The notes below the pieces were generated by a model. The model was not told the DNA's origin and did no database searches. It saw only the letters and a program-made list of their open reading frames with translations. Shown here in pieces: positions 45,772-56,649 of a stretch of 64,000 nt of DNA (position 1 is its first letter; every line of letters starts with the position of its first letter). The DNA is from Pseudopithomyces maydicus (taxonomy: Eukaryota > Ascomycota > Dothideomycetes > Pleosporales > Didymosphaeriaceae): assembly GCA_026873275.1 (NCBI GenBank), contig JANTUC010000004.1, positions 1,922,001 to 1,986,000 on the forward strand, in the 5' to 3' direction. A program made the translations under genes and the position numbers.

Positions 45772-47745
45772 ATGGCGACGGGCCGGGATGTGCGCGACAT
45801 GCTCGGGCTGCCCGTAGGCGGCGACGCGCAGAAGGGCGCCGTGCAGAAAGGCGCCGTGCAGAAGAGAGCAAAGCCAGCGGCACCCGTGAGAAGAATCCGT
45901 ATGTCCCAGGCGATTCTGCAGCTCCACAATACTGGGGGAGTGAGTTTCAGCTGACTAGAGGCTTGCAGAGGGTGTTGCGCGTGAAGTCGCGGCGCTGTAC
46001 GGCGAACGACCGCCGCCTGTTGCCGTCTACGAGGAAAAGAAGGCATATCGAGCGAAGAGGCAGAACCAGGGGCCCGCAAAGAAATGGTGCGTGTTGTTGT
46101 ACATCCTGTCCTGGGTCCCGTATTCTAATGCGCCGTGTTCAGGGTACAGCAGCCCTTCTTGAACCAGGCTCGCGGCGATGGCTTGGTCCTCAAACACTGG
46201 AGACGGAAACCCACCTTCGCAACGCCCCAGCAAGATGGCGAAGACGCACCTATGGAAGACAACGAGAACGCAGAACCGTTCATCGAAAACAACGGCGACT
46301 ACCTCAAGTACAAGATTGCGGTCGACATACCCACATTCAGCGATGAAGAGTACGATGCATATCTACGGAGCGATGATTGGAGCCGCGAGGAAACCGACTA
46401 TCTGTTCCAGGTCATAAGGGACTTTTCGTACCGATGGGCAGTCGTCTGGGATCGCTATGACTATCAACCCTCGAAGAACTCCCACCTAACCCAAGAAACG
46501 GTCAATGGCGATGCAGACCAAGCGCTGGCTGCTTTGCCATTTGCGCCGCCCAAGCAGAGGACACTGGAAGATCTCAAGGCACGCTTTTACCACATCTCGG
46601 CGAAACTGATGAAGTTGCGGATACCGGAGATGCAGATGGACGCGGAACAATATGCAACCTACGAAATGCTCTCGAAATACAATCCTGAGTTGGAAGGCAA
46701 CCGGAAGTTGTTGGCTTCTGCCTTGATGAACAGGAGTATGGACGAGGTCAAAGAGGAGGAATTCCTGCTTGCAGAACTGCAGCGTATCAACATGTCTGCT
46801 CATAGGTTGGATGCGGAGCGCGAGGAGCTACGCTCGCGGCTCGAAGCACCAGCTCCGAACCAGCAAGTCTCTGCGGGACTGGCATCCTTCACCTCCTCAC
46901 AGGCCTTGCAGGCGCTCTTTCAGCAGCTGTTTGCCCAAGACAGGAGCAAGAAGCGCGCCTCGGGCGGTGGGTCTGGACTTTCGCGCATTAGCCTCAACAC
47001 AAACGATCTCATCCAGACTCCATCCTCAGCCAATGCTCAATTGTCGGCTGCCGCCCGTCGACAATCCATGGCCACTAACCAATCTGCACAGACACCGATT
47101 CGCGTGCTTTCTCCACAACAAGAATATCGCTACAATGTGTCTACACATGATCGTCTTACATCAGGGGTCACTTTCGGCTCAGACAAGCTACTCAAGATGC
47201 GGCAGGCGAAGAGTAACGTGCAAACACAAAAGATCGCAGCCGCGCTTCTGGAGCTGGGCATCAGTGACGTGATCAGTCTGCCGACTAGCAAGGTCGCTGA
47301 GGTTTTTGAGCAGCTCATAGGCAAAGTTAGCAAACTCCTCGACGTCCGCAAGGTGCGGGAGAAGGAAGAGGGCGAGTGTCGCGTCTTGGAACAAATGAAG
47401 GACCGTCGCAATTCCGAGACCCAGAACGGCGATCTTACCATGTCGAACGGCACATCGGTGGAGCCGCATGCGAACCAAGAAATTCCTGACTCTCAGGCCC
47501 AGACGCCTGCCCTGGATGCGGAAGGCGAGGCAGACGAGGATGACGATGATGATAACGACAACGAAACAAACGCGGATGGTGATGGTGATGGCGATGGCGA
47601 TGAAGAGGATGAGGATGCAGAAGGTGAAGAAGACAGCAGGGTGCCGAGCGAGACGGTCAGTCGTGCTGCCAGTATCGGGCACAAAAGGAGCGCCAGTGTC
47701 TTGAGTCAGAACAGCAACAAAGACTCCAAGCGGGTGCGAAAGTAG
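45772..47745 (+). CDS. SWC4: Swc4 / DMAP1, subunit of SWR1 and NuA4 complexes
   Basis: Nuclear chromatin protein shared by the SWR1 (H2A.Z exchange) and NuA4 (histone acetyltransferase) complexes. Exons 45772-45898, 45969-46086 and 46143-47745 give 615 residues. The N-terminus MATGRDVRDMLGL is the family start. A small tandem (KGAVQKGAVQK, from duplicated ggcgccgtgcagaa) follows. The SANT/Myb-like domain spans about 148-190 with SDDWSREETDYLFQV and the YRWAVVWDRY helix. A DMAP1-type helical region follows to about residue 450 (LLKMRQAKSNVQTQKI, LLELGI). The C-terminus is a long acidic run (GEADEDDDDDNDNE and similar) and a basic end. Both introns are confirmed by frame. Length is typical for Pezizomycotina. 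Confidence 0.92.
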
Positions 47746-48355
47746 ACTAATGCTTCTGTCCATCATTTTCATATGCATAGCGTAGGTGTTAGGGAGTAAT
47801 GATACCGACACGGGCCAATAGAGGTCTTCATTGAAACTTACTAGACACTGAAGGCAATACCGCCGGGTCGTATAGGTCCCTTTGCTGTGTTTTTAAATTG
47901 TGTTATCCATATACTTACTGTAGCATTGCGTGTTCTCCCCAGAATGCGTGCTTGCACTTTCGAGTCAGCCGAACATGTGCGACTTCCTTCAGGTGAACCT
48001 TTCTCTGGTATCACGTCATGTCAATGCCAGGCAATCGCGCTGCTCCGTGGATCAGCATTTATTGCTGGTCTGCCAACAAACCCGATTACTCATATATACC
48101 AGTGAGTAAATGCCGAGAGCTACAACGGTATTACACGCGCCGGGTATCACGATGTATTGCTGCTCACCTACAAGGGTCCCCTGCTACGTCCCCTCCCGCC
48201 ATGCATAAAGGATCCAAGTATGATGAGCATGGTATGGGTATGTTTACCTTTTCAAAATCTTCTACCCTTGGGTCTCACTCATCTCCAAACCTGGTATGAG
48301 CAGTTCAAATTACATTAAAAGTCAGGAAAGCCGATTTCAAACCAACACAACCATC
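47746..48355. other. Intergenic
   Basis: 610 bp between SWC4 and the first Rieske-type gene. No gene recognised. It should hold the promoter of the gene at 48356. Confidence 0.5.
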
Positions 48356-49458
48356 ATGGCGCCCCTTACCAGAACACTTCCAGCTTCGTGGTACTGCAGT
48401 CCGCCCTTGTATCAGCTTGAGCGGCGCGCAGTTTTTCTGAAGGTACATCTCGATCCCTCCCAAATTGAAGTGGTATTCACGCAGGGCAGTCATGGTATCT
48501 GCTGGGGCCTTTGACTCGATTTCACGTTGTAGGGGAAAAGATAGAATACGAGATGGCTGGAGTACCGCTGTCCGCTTGTAGAATGTCAGAAGATATCCGT
48601 GATATCAAGATCATCAAAAGAGACACTGTGAGTACAGGCTCGGGATGCTTTCCTAAGACACCGTGCTCACGAGGATAGGGCGAAGAGGTGCGGTTTTGTA
48701 TTACAGAAACAGGTCTTTTGTTTTCCACCATATCTGATGAAGCGCCGTCTTTCGATGAGTTCTTCCCAGATCTGAAACCCCTTATCAACACAGTCGATTT
48801 CACCAAGCTGCCGTATCGACGCAGCATCAAGTACGAAGGTCGATTCAATTGGAAAACAATGGTCGATGGCTATCAAGAGTGTCTACACTGCCAATACACT
48901 CATCCATCATTCAGCTTGTATTATCCACCAACCTTTTATACGGTTTACAATCACAGAAACTTTTGCCAGCACGTTGCGGATCCCAAGAAGCCAGATGATG
49001 GTCTCTTCCTCTATTTTTTCCCAAATTGCACACTAAATGTTTATGGTGGGGGCATGTCCTCGTTCCGCGTATGCCCAACCGAAAAACCTGGCATCACGCG
49101 TATGGAGTTCGACTACTACAACCTGGAGACGGGAGAGAAATTTGAAGAGTATTTCAAGTTTGTACGAACAGTAGCTATGGAAGACTACGAGCTTTGTGAG
49201 AAGGCACAGGAGAATTTGGAGAAGGGGATTTATTCAGAAGGCATACTGAATCCTGAAAAGGAGACGGGTGTGGCCTGTGAGTATTTATCGCGAATATTAA
49301 CCCTCCTAACCATCTTCGCAGGTTACCAACAGCAAGTACTTGACCTTGTTTGTACACAACATATGCGAGATATGACCACGCAGTTCGATGAGCATCGGGG
49401 CAATCACCATCTAGGTACTGCCATGGCTTCATGCTTGGTTCATCCAGCCACATCTTGA
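48356..49458 (+). CDS. Ring-hydroxylating oxygenase alpha-like protein lacking the Rieske motif
   Basis: Exons 48356-48442, 48490-48627, 48679-49276 and 49322-49458 give 319 residues. The start (LERRAVFLKSWYLLGP, EYEMAGVPL) aligns with the N-terminal edge of choline-monooxygenase-like enzymes. Where the [2Fe-2S] CxH...CxxH block should lie, only about 30 residues join it to TETGLLFSTISDEAPSF. The two flanking introns are just 47 and 51 nt, so no hidden exon can hold the motif. The catalytic domain is complete: NWKTMVDGYQECLHCQYTH carries E142-x2-H145-x4-H150 for the mononuclear iron, and AMEDYELCEKAQ supplies the late Asp. Splice sites and frame are clean. Without a Rieske centre in its own chain, it would need electrons from another subunit. 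Its partner candidate is the next gene. The last intron is 45 nt and in frame, so an unspliced form is also open. Confidence 0.82.
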
Positions 49459-50037
49459 TGTATCTTCGGTCTCTGGGCTTGGCAGGCGCTCATGTCCGAT
49501 AGAAAGAAGGGTGACAATTGCCAACGATTCGTTGATGAACTATTTGTTGGGATATTATTCGATCTCGTTTTAATACAGTTGATGCTTTTTTGTATCTTGG
49601 TCCAGCTTCACGTGCTTGAATCTTTTTTGCTTCATAGCCAATCACATCTCCAGTCGGGAAATGATAACCTGATTAGGCTGTGCCTTCTCCACTTCGAACT
49701 TGCTCTCGATATAACCGCCACATCATTCAGACACACGTCTATCTCAATGACGATATTCTGGCCCCCCAACACGCTGGTGAGCGAGTCGGAGGTCTCGATC
49801 GTGCAGACCTCCCGCAGCCTGCGTTGGAAATTAGCCAGCGAATCGCACCCAACACGACTCTACCATGTTGTTATCCACGGCGGCCTGCCTTATGTCGGAA
49901 CAGAATATGCAACATCTCTTTTACGTGGGAGTTTGTATTTTAAAGCTTTGTTTCTTCACCGATAACAACTTAACTTTATCCACAATTGTAACTGCTCGTC
50001 GTTACTTCTCGTAGCTACGATAGCACTGTTTGCCGAG
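49459..50037. other. Spacer between the two oxygenase-type genes
   Basis: 579 bp. A 157-codon frame at 49492-49965 resembles no family I know and has no ATG context or splice support. It may be leader or promoter sequence. Confidence 0.45.
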
Positions 50038-51321
50038 ATGTCAACCCTGTCCCATACATCTACATCCCCCGTCGAAGTCACCAAAGAGATAGACCTCCTG
50101 GATGGATGGTGGACTTCCGAAGACCTCTTCGCTCTAGAACGTCGGGCCATCTTCAGTAAAGTACCACTCCCCTGCACTTTCACTTTAGAATCCCAGCTCA
50201 TACATCAACTGACACCGTTCAGACCTGGTTTTGCATCACGCATCGCAGCCGCTTCGCTAAGCCCGGTGACTATTTTTCTCTCGCCTTCGCCGACTTTACC
50301 ATCCTACTCATCCTCAGCAAGGATAAAATCATCCGAGCTTTTCACAACGTCTGTCGCCACAGAGCTTACGCCGTGACAAAGAGACCTGCAGGATCGTCGC
50401 TTGTACTTAGGTGTAGGTACCATGGCTGGACGTACGATTCAAAGGGAAAGCTTTTGAAAGCCCCTCAATTCGATGATATCGATGGCTTCGACAAGTCTGA
50501 AAACAGCTTGTTCAGTATTCACACGTGCATGGATCGTACAGGCTTCGTATATATCAATCTCGACGCGAAACAAGACATTCATCCACCCGATCTTAATGGC
50601 CTACAAAATGTCGTACTGGAGGCTGGACTTGAAGCTGGAAGTAAGTGGCTTACCGGATGGTCGCTCAGTGGGGCATTTAATTGGAAAGTCTTCTCTTCCC
50701 AAGATTGTCAACCCGAAATTGGAGCTTCTACTCCCAGCTCTCTGATATTCCTACTTTCAAGCGTCTTCTACAATCTCTTTCAAACACCATACTTCTCCAC
50801 CTCAAACTGCAAGACGGTTGCTTCACTCCCTGGCACAGTGGTTTTCACATTTGCACCTTCCCCCATATGGGCCACCGCCACTGCACTACCCGTGTCCGCT
50901 ACCACTACCATGTTACAGTTCGACATCTTTTCTGCCATCGACATGCCGCTCGTTCAGAGTACTACCGATCATCTCAAAGTCTTCTTCGAGGCATATGTAC
51001 AAAGGCTGGAACAGAGATATGAGAGGCTCAAGTTGGAGCGTTGGGAAGGCGAGATGAAGCAAGTAGGTGTATTGAAGGAGCATCGAAGGATGGAGAGAGA
51101 GGTGGGAAGGGAGATTTTGCCAGCGAGGCCGAGACCCGAGAAAGGAGAGAGTGAAGCGTTTTGCAGGGCAGAGCAAGGTAAGTGATTTTTTCTTCTACAC
51201 TTCATGGAAGATACTGTAAAGATACAGGCTGACCGATGTAGTCTGCTTGGATCTAGACGCCATAGCGAAGGCAGGAGCAGGGAGGGGAAGGGTAGACAGT
51301 GTACAGGGAATGGAATGGTGA
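50038..51321 (+). CDS. Rieske [2Fe-2S] protein, oxygenase-like, lacking the catalytic iron motif
   Basis: Exons 50038-50160, 50223-51177 and 51242-51321 give 385 residues. Segment LERRAIFSKTWFCITHRSRF leads into a full Rieske domain: C85-x-H87-x17-C105-x2-H108 (NVCRHRA and CRYHGWTY), exactly the oxygenase-type spacing. KAPQFDDIDGFDKSEN follows as usual. After GAFNWKVF the normal E-x2-H-x4-H iron site is missing: the protein passes through about 50 unconserved residues to a motif like LPGTVVFTFAPSPIWATATALP, the equivalent of a later catalytic-domain strand. A coiled helical tail then ends EAFCRAEQVCLDLD...EW, restored only by the last splice. It therefore looks like an intact gene whose product carries electrons but cannot bind the mononuclear iron in the standard way. 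It sits 0.58 kb downstream of the complementary gene. Confidence 0.85.
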
Positions 51322-53168
51322 TTATTCTAGAACTAGGATATAGACACGACAGCAATAAATTGCTCAACGGATGAAGTCACTTATAAGACGATATATTTAT
51401 TCTCGTTTGTCCTACCTGGCGTTCATCCGAAAATATTCATCACCAAATATAGTGTTCAATTAACGTCGTTCGAACCTGTACGGGTCATGCCGACTCCAGC
51501 CACCAAGAGCAAACTAGACGCAACGAATCCAACAGTAATAAGAGCAAAACAAAACAACAAACAGGAGAAGGTGAATAAAAATTGATGAAGGCGCGGAGAG
51601 CATGTTGGGACAGTAGCGTACGGTAGATTGTGAGTTCATCACCAAATCTTGCCGAAAATTTCTTCCCGATGAAATCTCCCAACGACACTGCACCAGACTG
51701 AATATCGGCTTTGTAAGAGAAAACAATAGATTTACATGTCAGCTTTACAATTTCATCACCAATTCTGACCGTACTTACCCGATGCAAACCGCTTCGAGGA
51801 ATCCCGCTAGTCGTTATCTCAAACGTATCCGACACATTGACCCGCAAGCATATCCCAACTTCCTCGTGTCTCAACCACCTCGAAAGCGCTCGTAGCCCGG
51901 TTATTAGATTACAGTCCCATTACCCCGTCGATTAATGATAGCGGGAGGACGCCAAGATTAATGTGTTCTACACTTCGCGTATCTTGTCAGCTGGTGGCTG
52001 GCAGCAGGTGGGTAAAGATCGAAACGCAATTCGCTGCTCACAGGCTCGCACTTCCGCGTCAGCGCGGTTACAACCAAACCAGGACTTCGCTCTAGGGTAC
52101 CTAAGCTGTGTCGCAGCTTCCTGGAGACGGCAGTACTTCACTTTCATGATGTCTGAGAAGCCGGGAAGCACAAACTCTGGATGAAATGTAATTGAATGAG
52201 ACCGTTCGTATCTTGGAACATTGGAACATTATCACCCCGAAACCCTGGAATCATGCAATTGCCAAATTTGTACCCTTGTCAACCTCATATCCAAATATAT
52301 CGCTCTGGCTCTGACATGAAGCTCGTGAATGTTTGACAATCTCCCTTCTTTACATGTACAGTGTCGAAGTTGTGTTCTAATTATAATATGGATTTCAAAT
52401 CAAACCCCATACAAACACGACAGCAAAAAAGGGCAGTCATACTGCCGTATGTGTCGACTTCAATGGGTACTTAGGCCTCAGGATAAGGTGTAGTCGTGGA
52501 TTTTGAAGACAAAACACCAGTTTCCAACAAAAAGAATACTATGCCTGTGTGTATCAATGTCCAAATTGTTCAACCAGACCTAGACTATATCACCTATTGT
52601 CAAGACGCTGACTCCAGAACCCATGATCGCTGGCACACTAACCCACATCACCTCGCAACCTTTCTTGGCTAGCTTCTATTCGAAACCGAAAGGCCCAAGG
52701 TCAAGTAGGAACTAAATCTAGCAATCTGCTGATCCTTGAGATGAATGAGACATCAAACAGTGTGAAAACTGACCGGGATGCGCGTACTGGATCGGAGCGC
52801 TTCCGGGGCTTTCAACCACGATGTTTGGCTGACTGGTAGCAAATGAGAAGCAAGGAGCATGGGCATTACAGAATAATAAGTAATATCTCTTAGAGGAAAA
52901 TGATGAGCTGATTATCATCATACTTTTTTATCATTGGCTCTTGCATACAAGAGGTGCTCAAGGGGTTGTTAGAAATAAGATCCTGTACAATGAGATAAAC
53001 TGAATTAGCGGTATATTTTCGTACATTCTTTCATATAATGTCACATACGACCATAGGACCTTGAGAACAGAGCTTCCCGTTCGCTCAGCTGTACTTAAGC
53101 AGGGTACCGGCGGATTAGTAGTTAGGTGGGTGACCACTAGCGAATCCCCGCTGTTGTATGTATTTTCC

Positions 53169-53204
53169 TTTTTGTTATCCTAGGATTTTTTGTTATCCTA
53201 GGAT
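53169..53204. repeat. Perfect 18-nt tandem duplication with palindromic core
   Basis: tttttgttatcctaggat occurs twice without change (53169-53186 and 53187-53204). Each copy contains the 10-nt palindrome ATCCTAGGAT. It lies in AT-rich noncoding DNA. Confidence 0.85.
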
Positions 53205-55219
53205 GGATAGATGGTGTGGATGCCGTAGTCTTGTTGTGTTGGTGCTGTGATCTTTTTTGAAGCCTTAGTGGGATAAGACGTGCGACCTTGTTTGATCAAC
53301 AGGCGGTACTACTATAGAGCCTATAAGTAGGCAGCCGCAGATCTTATGACTACATAGGTACTCTATAGTACTGTTGTATCCGAAGGATAACCTCAGTACG
53401 CACACTGGAGAGGATGTCTCTTCATATTAGAGGTGGCTTCCGCGGGCGGACCAATAACCCCAATAAGAAGGCACGGAGTAATCGCACGGAGAATCTGTAA
53501 GCTTGCACATACCCTTTGAAGCAATCGTAGGATTTGTCGTGCATTCTATTATGCAGCCATGTGGTCGGAGATGATGCGCGTACGCGAAGTCCGCATGCGA
53601 CTACGCTGTAGCATCCCACCACCCTAATATCGCGAAATAGCTCTGTACATAGACATAATAACGGGCTTGTTGTGTGCGCGAGCTATTTCCGAACCTAATC
53701 GCAGATTACTGTGGCTGTGGCTGAGGGCGTATGCACATGTCCGATCGGCGGTCACAGTTCAAGGCGAATTTTGAATGTCGTGATGTTGAGATGAATCTGG
53801 ATGATGGTTTGGAACGGAGATGAAAGCAGTCTTGTGGATGAAGGGACGGACAGTAGTAAAATGCGTCGCTGACCAGGGAGGCTCGACACTTCTTCTTGCT
53901 GCGTTCGCACGAGAAGCGAACGGATTGTCGGGACTCAGACCCATAGCCATCGGGACAAAGTCGAGAGCTGTGGTTTTGCTGATTTCTCTACGCTTACTAT
54001 GGACAATGCGTCATGAGATGTTTGTCCTACGCAGTCTAGACCCCAGAGAAGTGGAGATGGGACACAACGTCATTGTCTTGGGCAAGAAAGGCGCACCGAC
54101 GCTGTTGCAATGATGTCTTCACATGAAGTGAACGAGCAAGTATTTTCGAACTAGGAGCACTTGACAGTTGGGGTAGTGGGTGTAAGGCGGTTTCATCCAA
54201 AGTGCCTTGAGCGGGACAAACGACTTTATTTTTTTTTCCCGATGAGTAAGAGTCACCCAATCGTAGTGATGCTTGATGACATGAGCAGGTCGTCGTGACT
54301 TCTACGCAGTAGTGGTCTAGATGTTTCGTTTCAATTGTCAGTTTCAGGCGGAGGTGGGGCAGAAGTGATTTTCTCGGTTGCATGGATGATCTGCTGTTTG
54401 AGACGACATGACAGGTGCCGTGTTTTCGCATTGTTGATGCGCACCCAAAAAAGAAGCGTCAACGATCAAGACATGACAGGAACAGACATGGCCTTGTGGA
54501 TGCTTTCGCCGATGATGAAACCACGGCCTGTAGCTACGGGAGTGGCTACCGAGGATCAGCGAGATTGCCGGCGGTCACCAAAGCTCTTCGAGAAGGTGGG
54601 CGAATGTGGCAAGAGCAGATGAGAACGATCAAGTTCATGACCGGCAAGGCTGAGAACAGCTTGGCCAGACTCTGAAGGAGCAGGATGTCAGCGGAGAATT
54701 TCGCGCATCGAAGGAAGCCTCCACACGGAAATGGTGAACTATGAACGGACTTTGTGTCGATCCACGAACAGGTAAATTAAGAATGTGCGATATGATGTCG
54801 GGGTTCCTGAGCTGGAGTCAGCCCGCGTAATCTGCGAATAGGGTGTGTGCCCTTGCAAGACGCAAACAGATGCGGTTTGCAAGTCTAAAAATGTACTGCT
54901 GTAGATAGATTGCGACAAGAGGAATCAGCTGCTACAGCATGGCAAACGGGACGCCATGCACGATGCCCCCGCGCGGCAATCAATCTCATGCCTCAGGCCG
55001 TGGGAAACTGACTCAAATGGAGCGACTTGGCACAATCGGAACTAAAGGCACATCGACGCCACGTTGTGCAGACGAGGTTCTGTGCAGGGCACCTTGGCCA
55101 TGGACCCCAGGATGCGAGGCACGTCCAGAGGATGAGACGTAGAGATTGGTGATGAGATGTGTGAGAGGTGCCTCAGCACGACGAACACGGTAGGCAGGCG
55201 GAGGAGGCTGTGCATCATG

Positions 55220-55243
55220 CAGCAGCAGCAGCAGCAGCAGCAG
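55220..55243. repeat. (CAG)8 microsatellite
   Basis: Eight perfect CAG units, followed within 30 bases by further interrupted CAG units. Not within a supported gene. Confidence 0.85.
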
Positions 55244-56386
55244 TACCCAGGTACCGTAGCAGCAGCAGGGACAGCAGCAACGGCCGAGGGCAGACAAGCA
55301 TCAACGGGCAGGTGGTCCGGGCACCGGAGGAAGGAACCAAACCATGAGTGGACGGGGGAGGGTCGCGATGGTCGCCCACGGCCTCAGGCGGGTGTGTTTC
55401 GAAGCTATCGAAGAGCCCCACGGCGCTTTCATGCTGGGAGCGGGCGGCAATGTCTAGGGCGGGGACGCGGATGAATGACGAGGCAGTTGTGCTGAGGGGG
55501 AGGGGGAGTGCGGATTGTGCAAATTGTGACGGGAGGCGGGAGACATGGGCGACGATGAGCGTCGTCGCACCAGAGCAGAAGGAGCAAGTGGCCAGAGGGG
55601 CGCTCGGACGGCCGGTGGAGAAGGCGCGCCTGTGGCTCGACGGTGAAACCGCCTGCGGTGGCATCCCTCGGGCCATGGACGCACACTCGACAGGCCTTCG
55701 CCTGGCACCGCAGTGGCCGCACACAATGGCTGACGCCTTCCCGGGCGTTCCAGTATTGTCGCCGTCGTCCAGGTAAGGTGCCGTGGTCGTCGTCCCGGTC
55801 GTCGACACACTCAGCGGCTCCCGCCCGCCGCGCCCGGCCTGATTCGTTCATGCTGCATCGCTGCCAGGTACCCGCCTTCTTCTGTTTTAGACCAAGGAGG
55901 ATCTGCGCAGGGCCAAATTGCTTTCGGCGAAGCGCGGTGAAACGCACGCACGCTGGCACTGTGCAGTCCACACGAGCGTCAGTCGGTGTCGACATGCCAG
56001 CCAGCAGAAGCCACACAAAGAGCTGGAAGCCGAGGGCAGCCACCGCACAGAAGATGACACCCACCCATCAAAGGACCGCCGACGGGCACTAGCCGCCATC
56101 GCGAAGCCCGCAGGGCAAAGAGCATGCATCCGCAGCACCATTACCAGCAGCGCTTCGCACGCAAGCGAGCGGCTCAAGTCGACTCCACCCAAGCCCGCCA
56201 GCGCACATCAGGGGCGAACCCTGACTGGCCGCATCCGCAGAGGCCCCAGAAACATGCCCTGGCTCCAGCACGCTGAATGGTCCCTGCCATGCCATGCCCC
56301 CTGCTGAAATTACTTCCAGCCAGGGGCGGTCATGGCAAGACAGGCCTTTGTTCCTTGGCTGGTATTCCTGCAATCATCCCGCTCGC

Positions 56387-56393
56387 TATATAG
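56387..56393 (+). promoter_or_regulatory. TATA box of the cell-wall protein gene
   Basis: TATATAG, 257 bp before the ATG at 56650, followed by a pyrimidine-rich and then A/C-rich leader, the pattern of a strongly expressed fungal gene. Confidence 0.55.
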
Positions 56394-56649
56394 CGCTCTC
56401 ACCGCGCCCGACCTGCTCTTGCTTTCCACCGCAAGGCTCACTTTCTTTCCAAGACATTCGCTTTCGTCTCTCGTAGACGCTGTCTTTCATTAAACAAACT
56501 CCAGTCATTCATTACAGGTCCGATCGCATATCGCAGAATTGATTTCTGCTCAGTTTCTTTGCAGCATCAATACCCGTCAAACGAAACGTTATCGTCCAAT
56601 CTCACAAGAAACTGACGCCTAAGCACCAAGTCTACAAAACAGAATCAAG

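Larger units (their letters stand above)
51322..56649. other. 5.3 kb gene-poor stretch
   Basis: No gene I can support. From 51.3 to about 53.7 kb it is AT-rich. A minus-strand frame at 51485-51874 with a hydrophobic end matches no family. From 54.9 kb the GC content rises and long overlapping frames appear on both strands without any signature. These are probably composition effects. The last 300 bases hold the promoter of the cell-wall gene. Confidence 0.55.

Noticed and set aside
45459..46346. 295-codon plus-strand frame overlapping Swc4 exons 1 and 2
   Set aside because: It is out of frame with Swc4, which explains the same bases with good splice sites and family conservation.
51485..51874. 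Minus-strand 129-codon frame with hydrophobic C-terminus
   Set aside because: No recognisable family. The hydrophobic run comes from a simple AT-rich tract. Left as unassigned sequence.
55215..56192. Overlapping GC-rich frames on both strands near the (CAG)8 tract
   Set aside because: Low complexity, no start context, no recognisable domain. Explained by composition.
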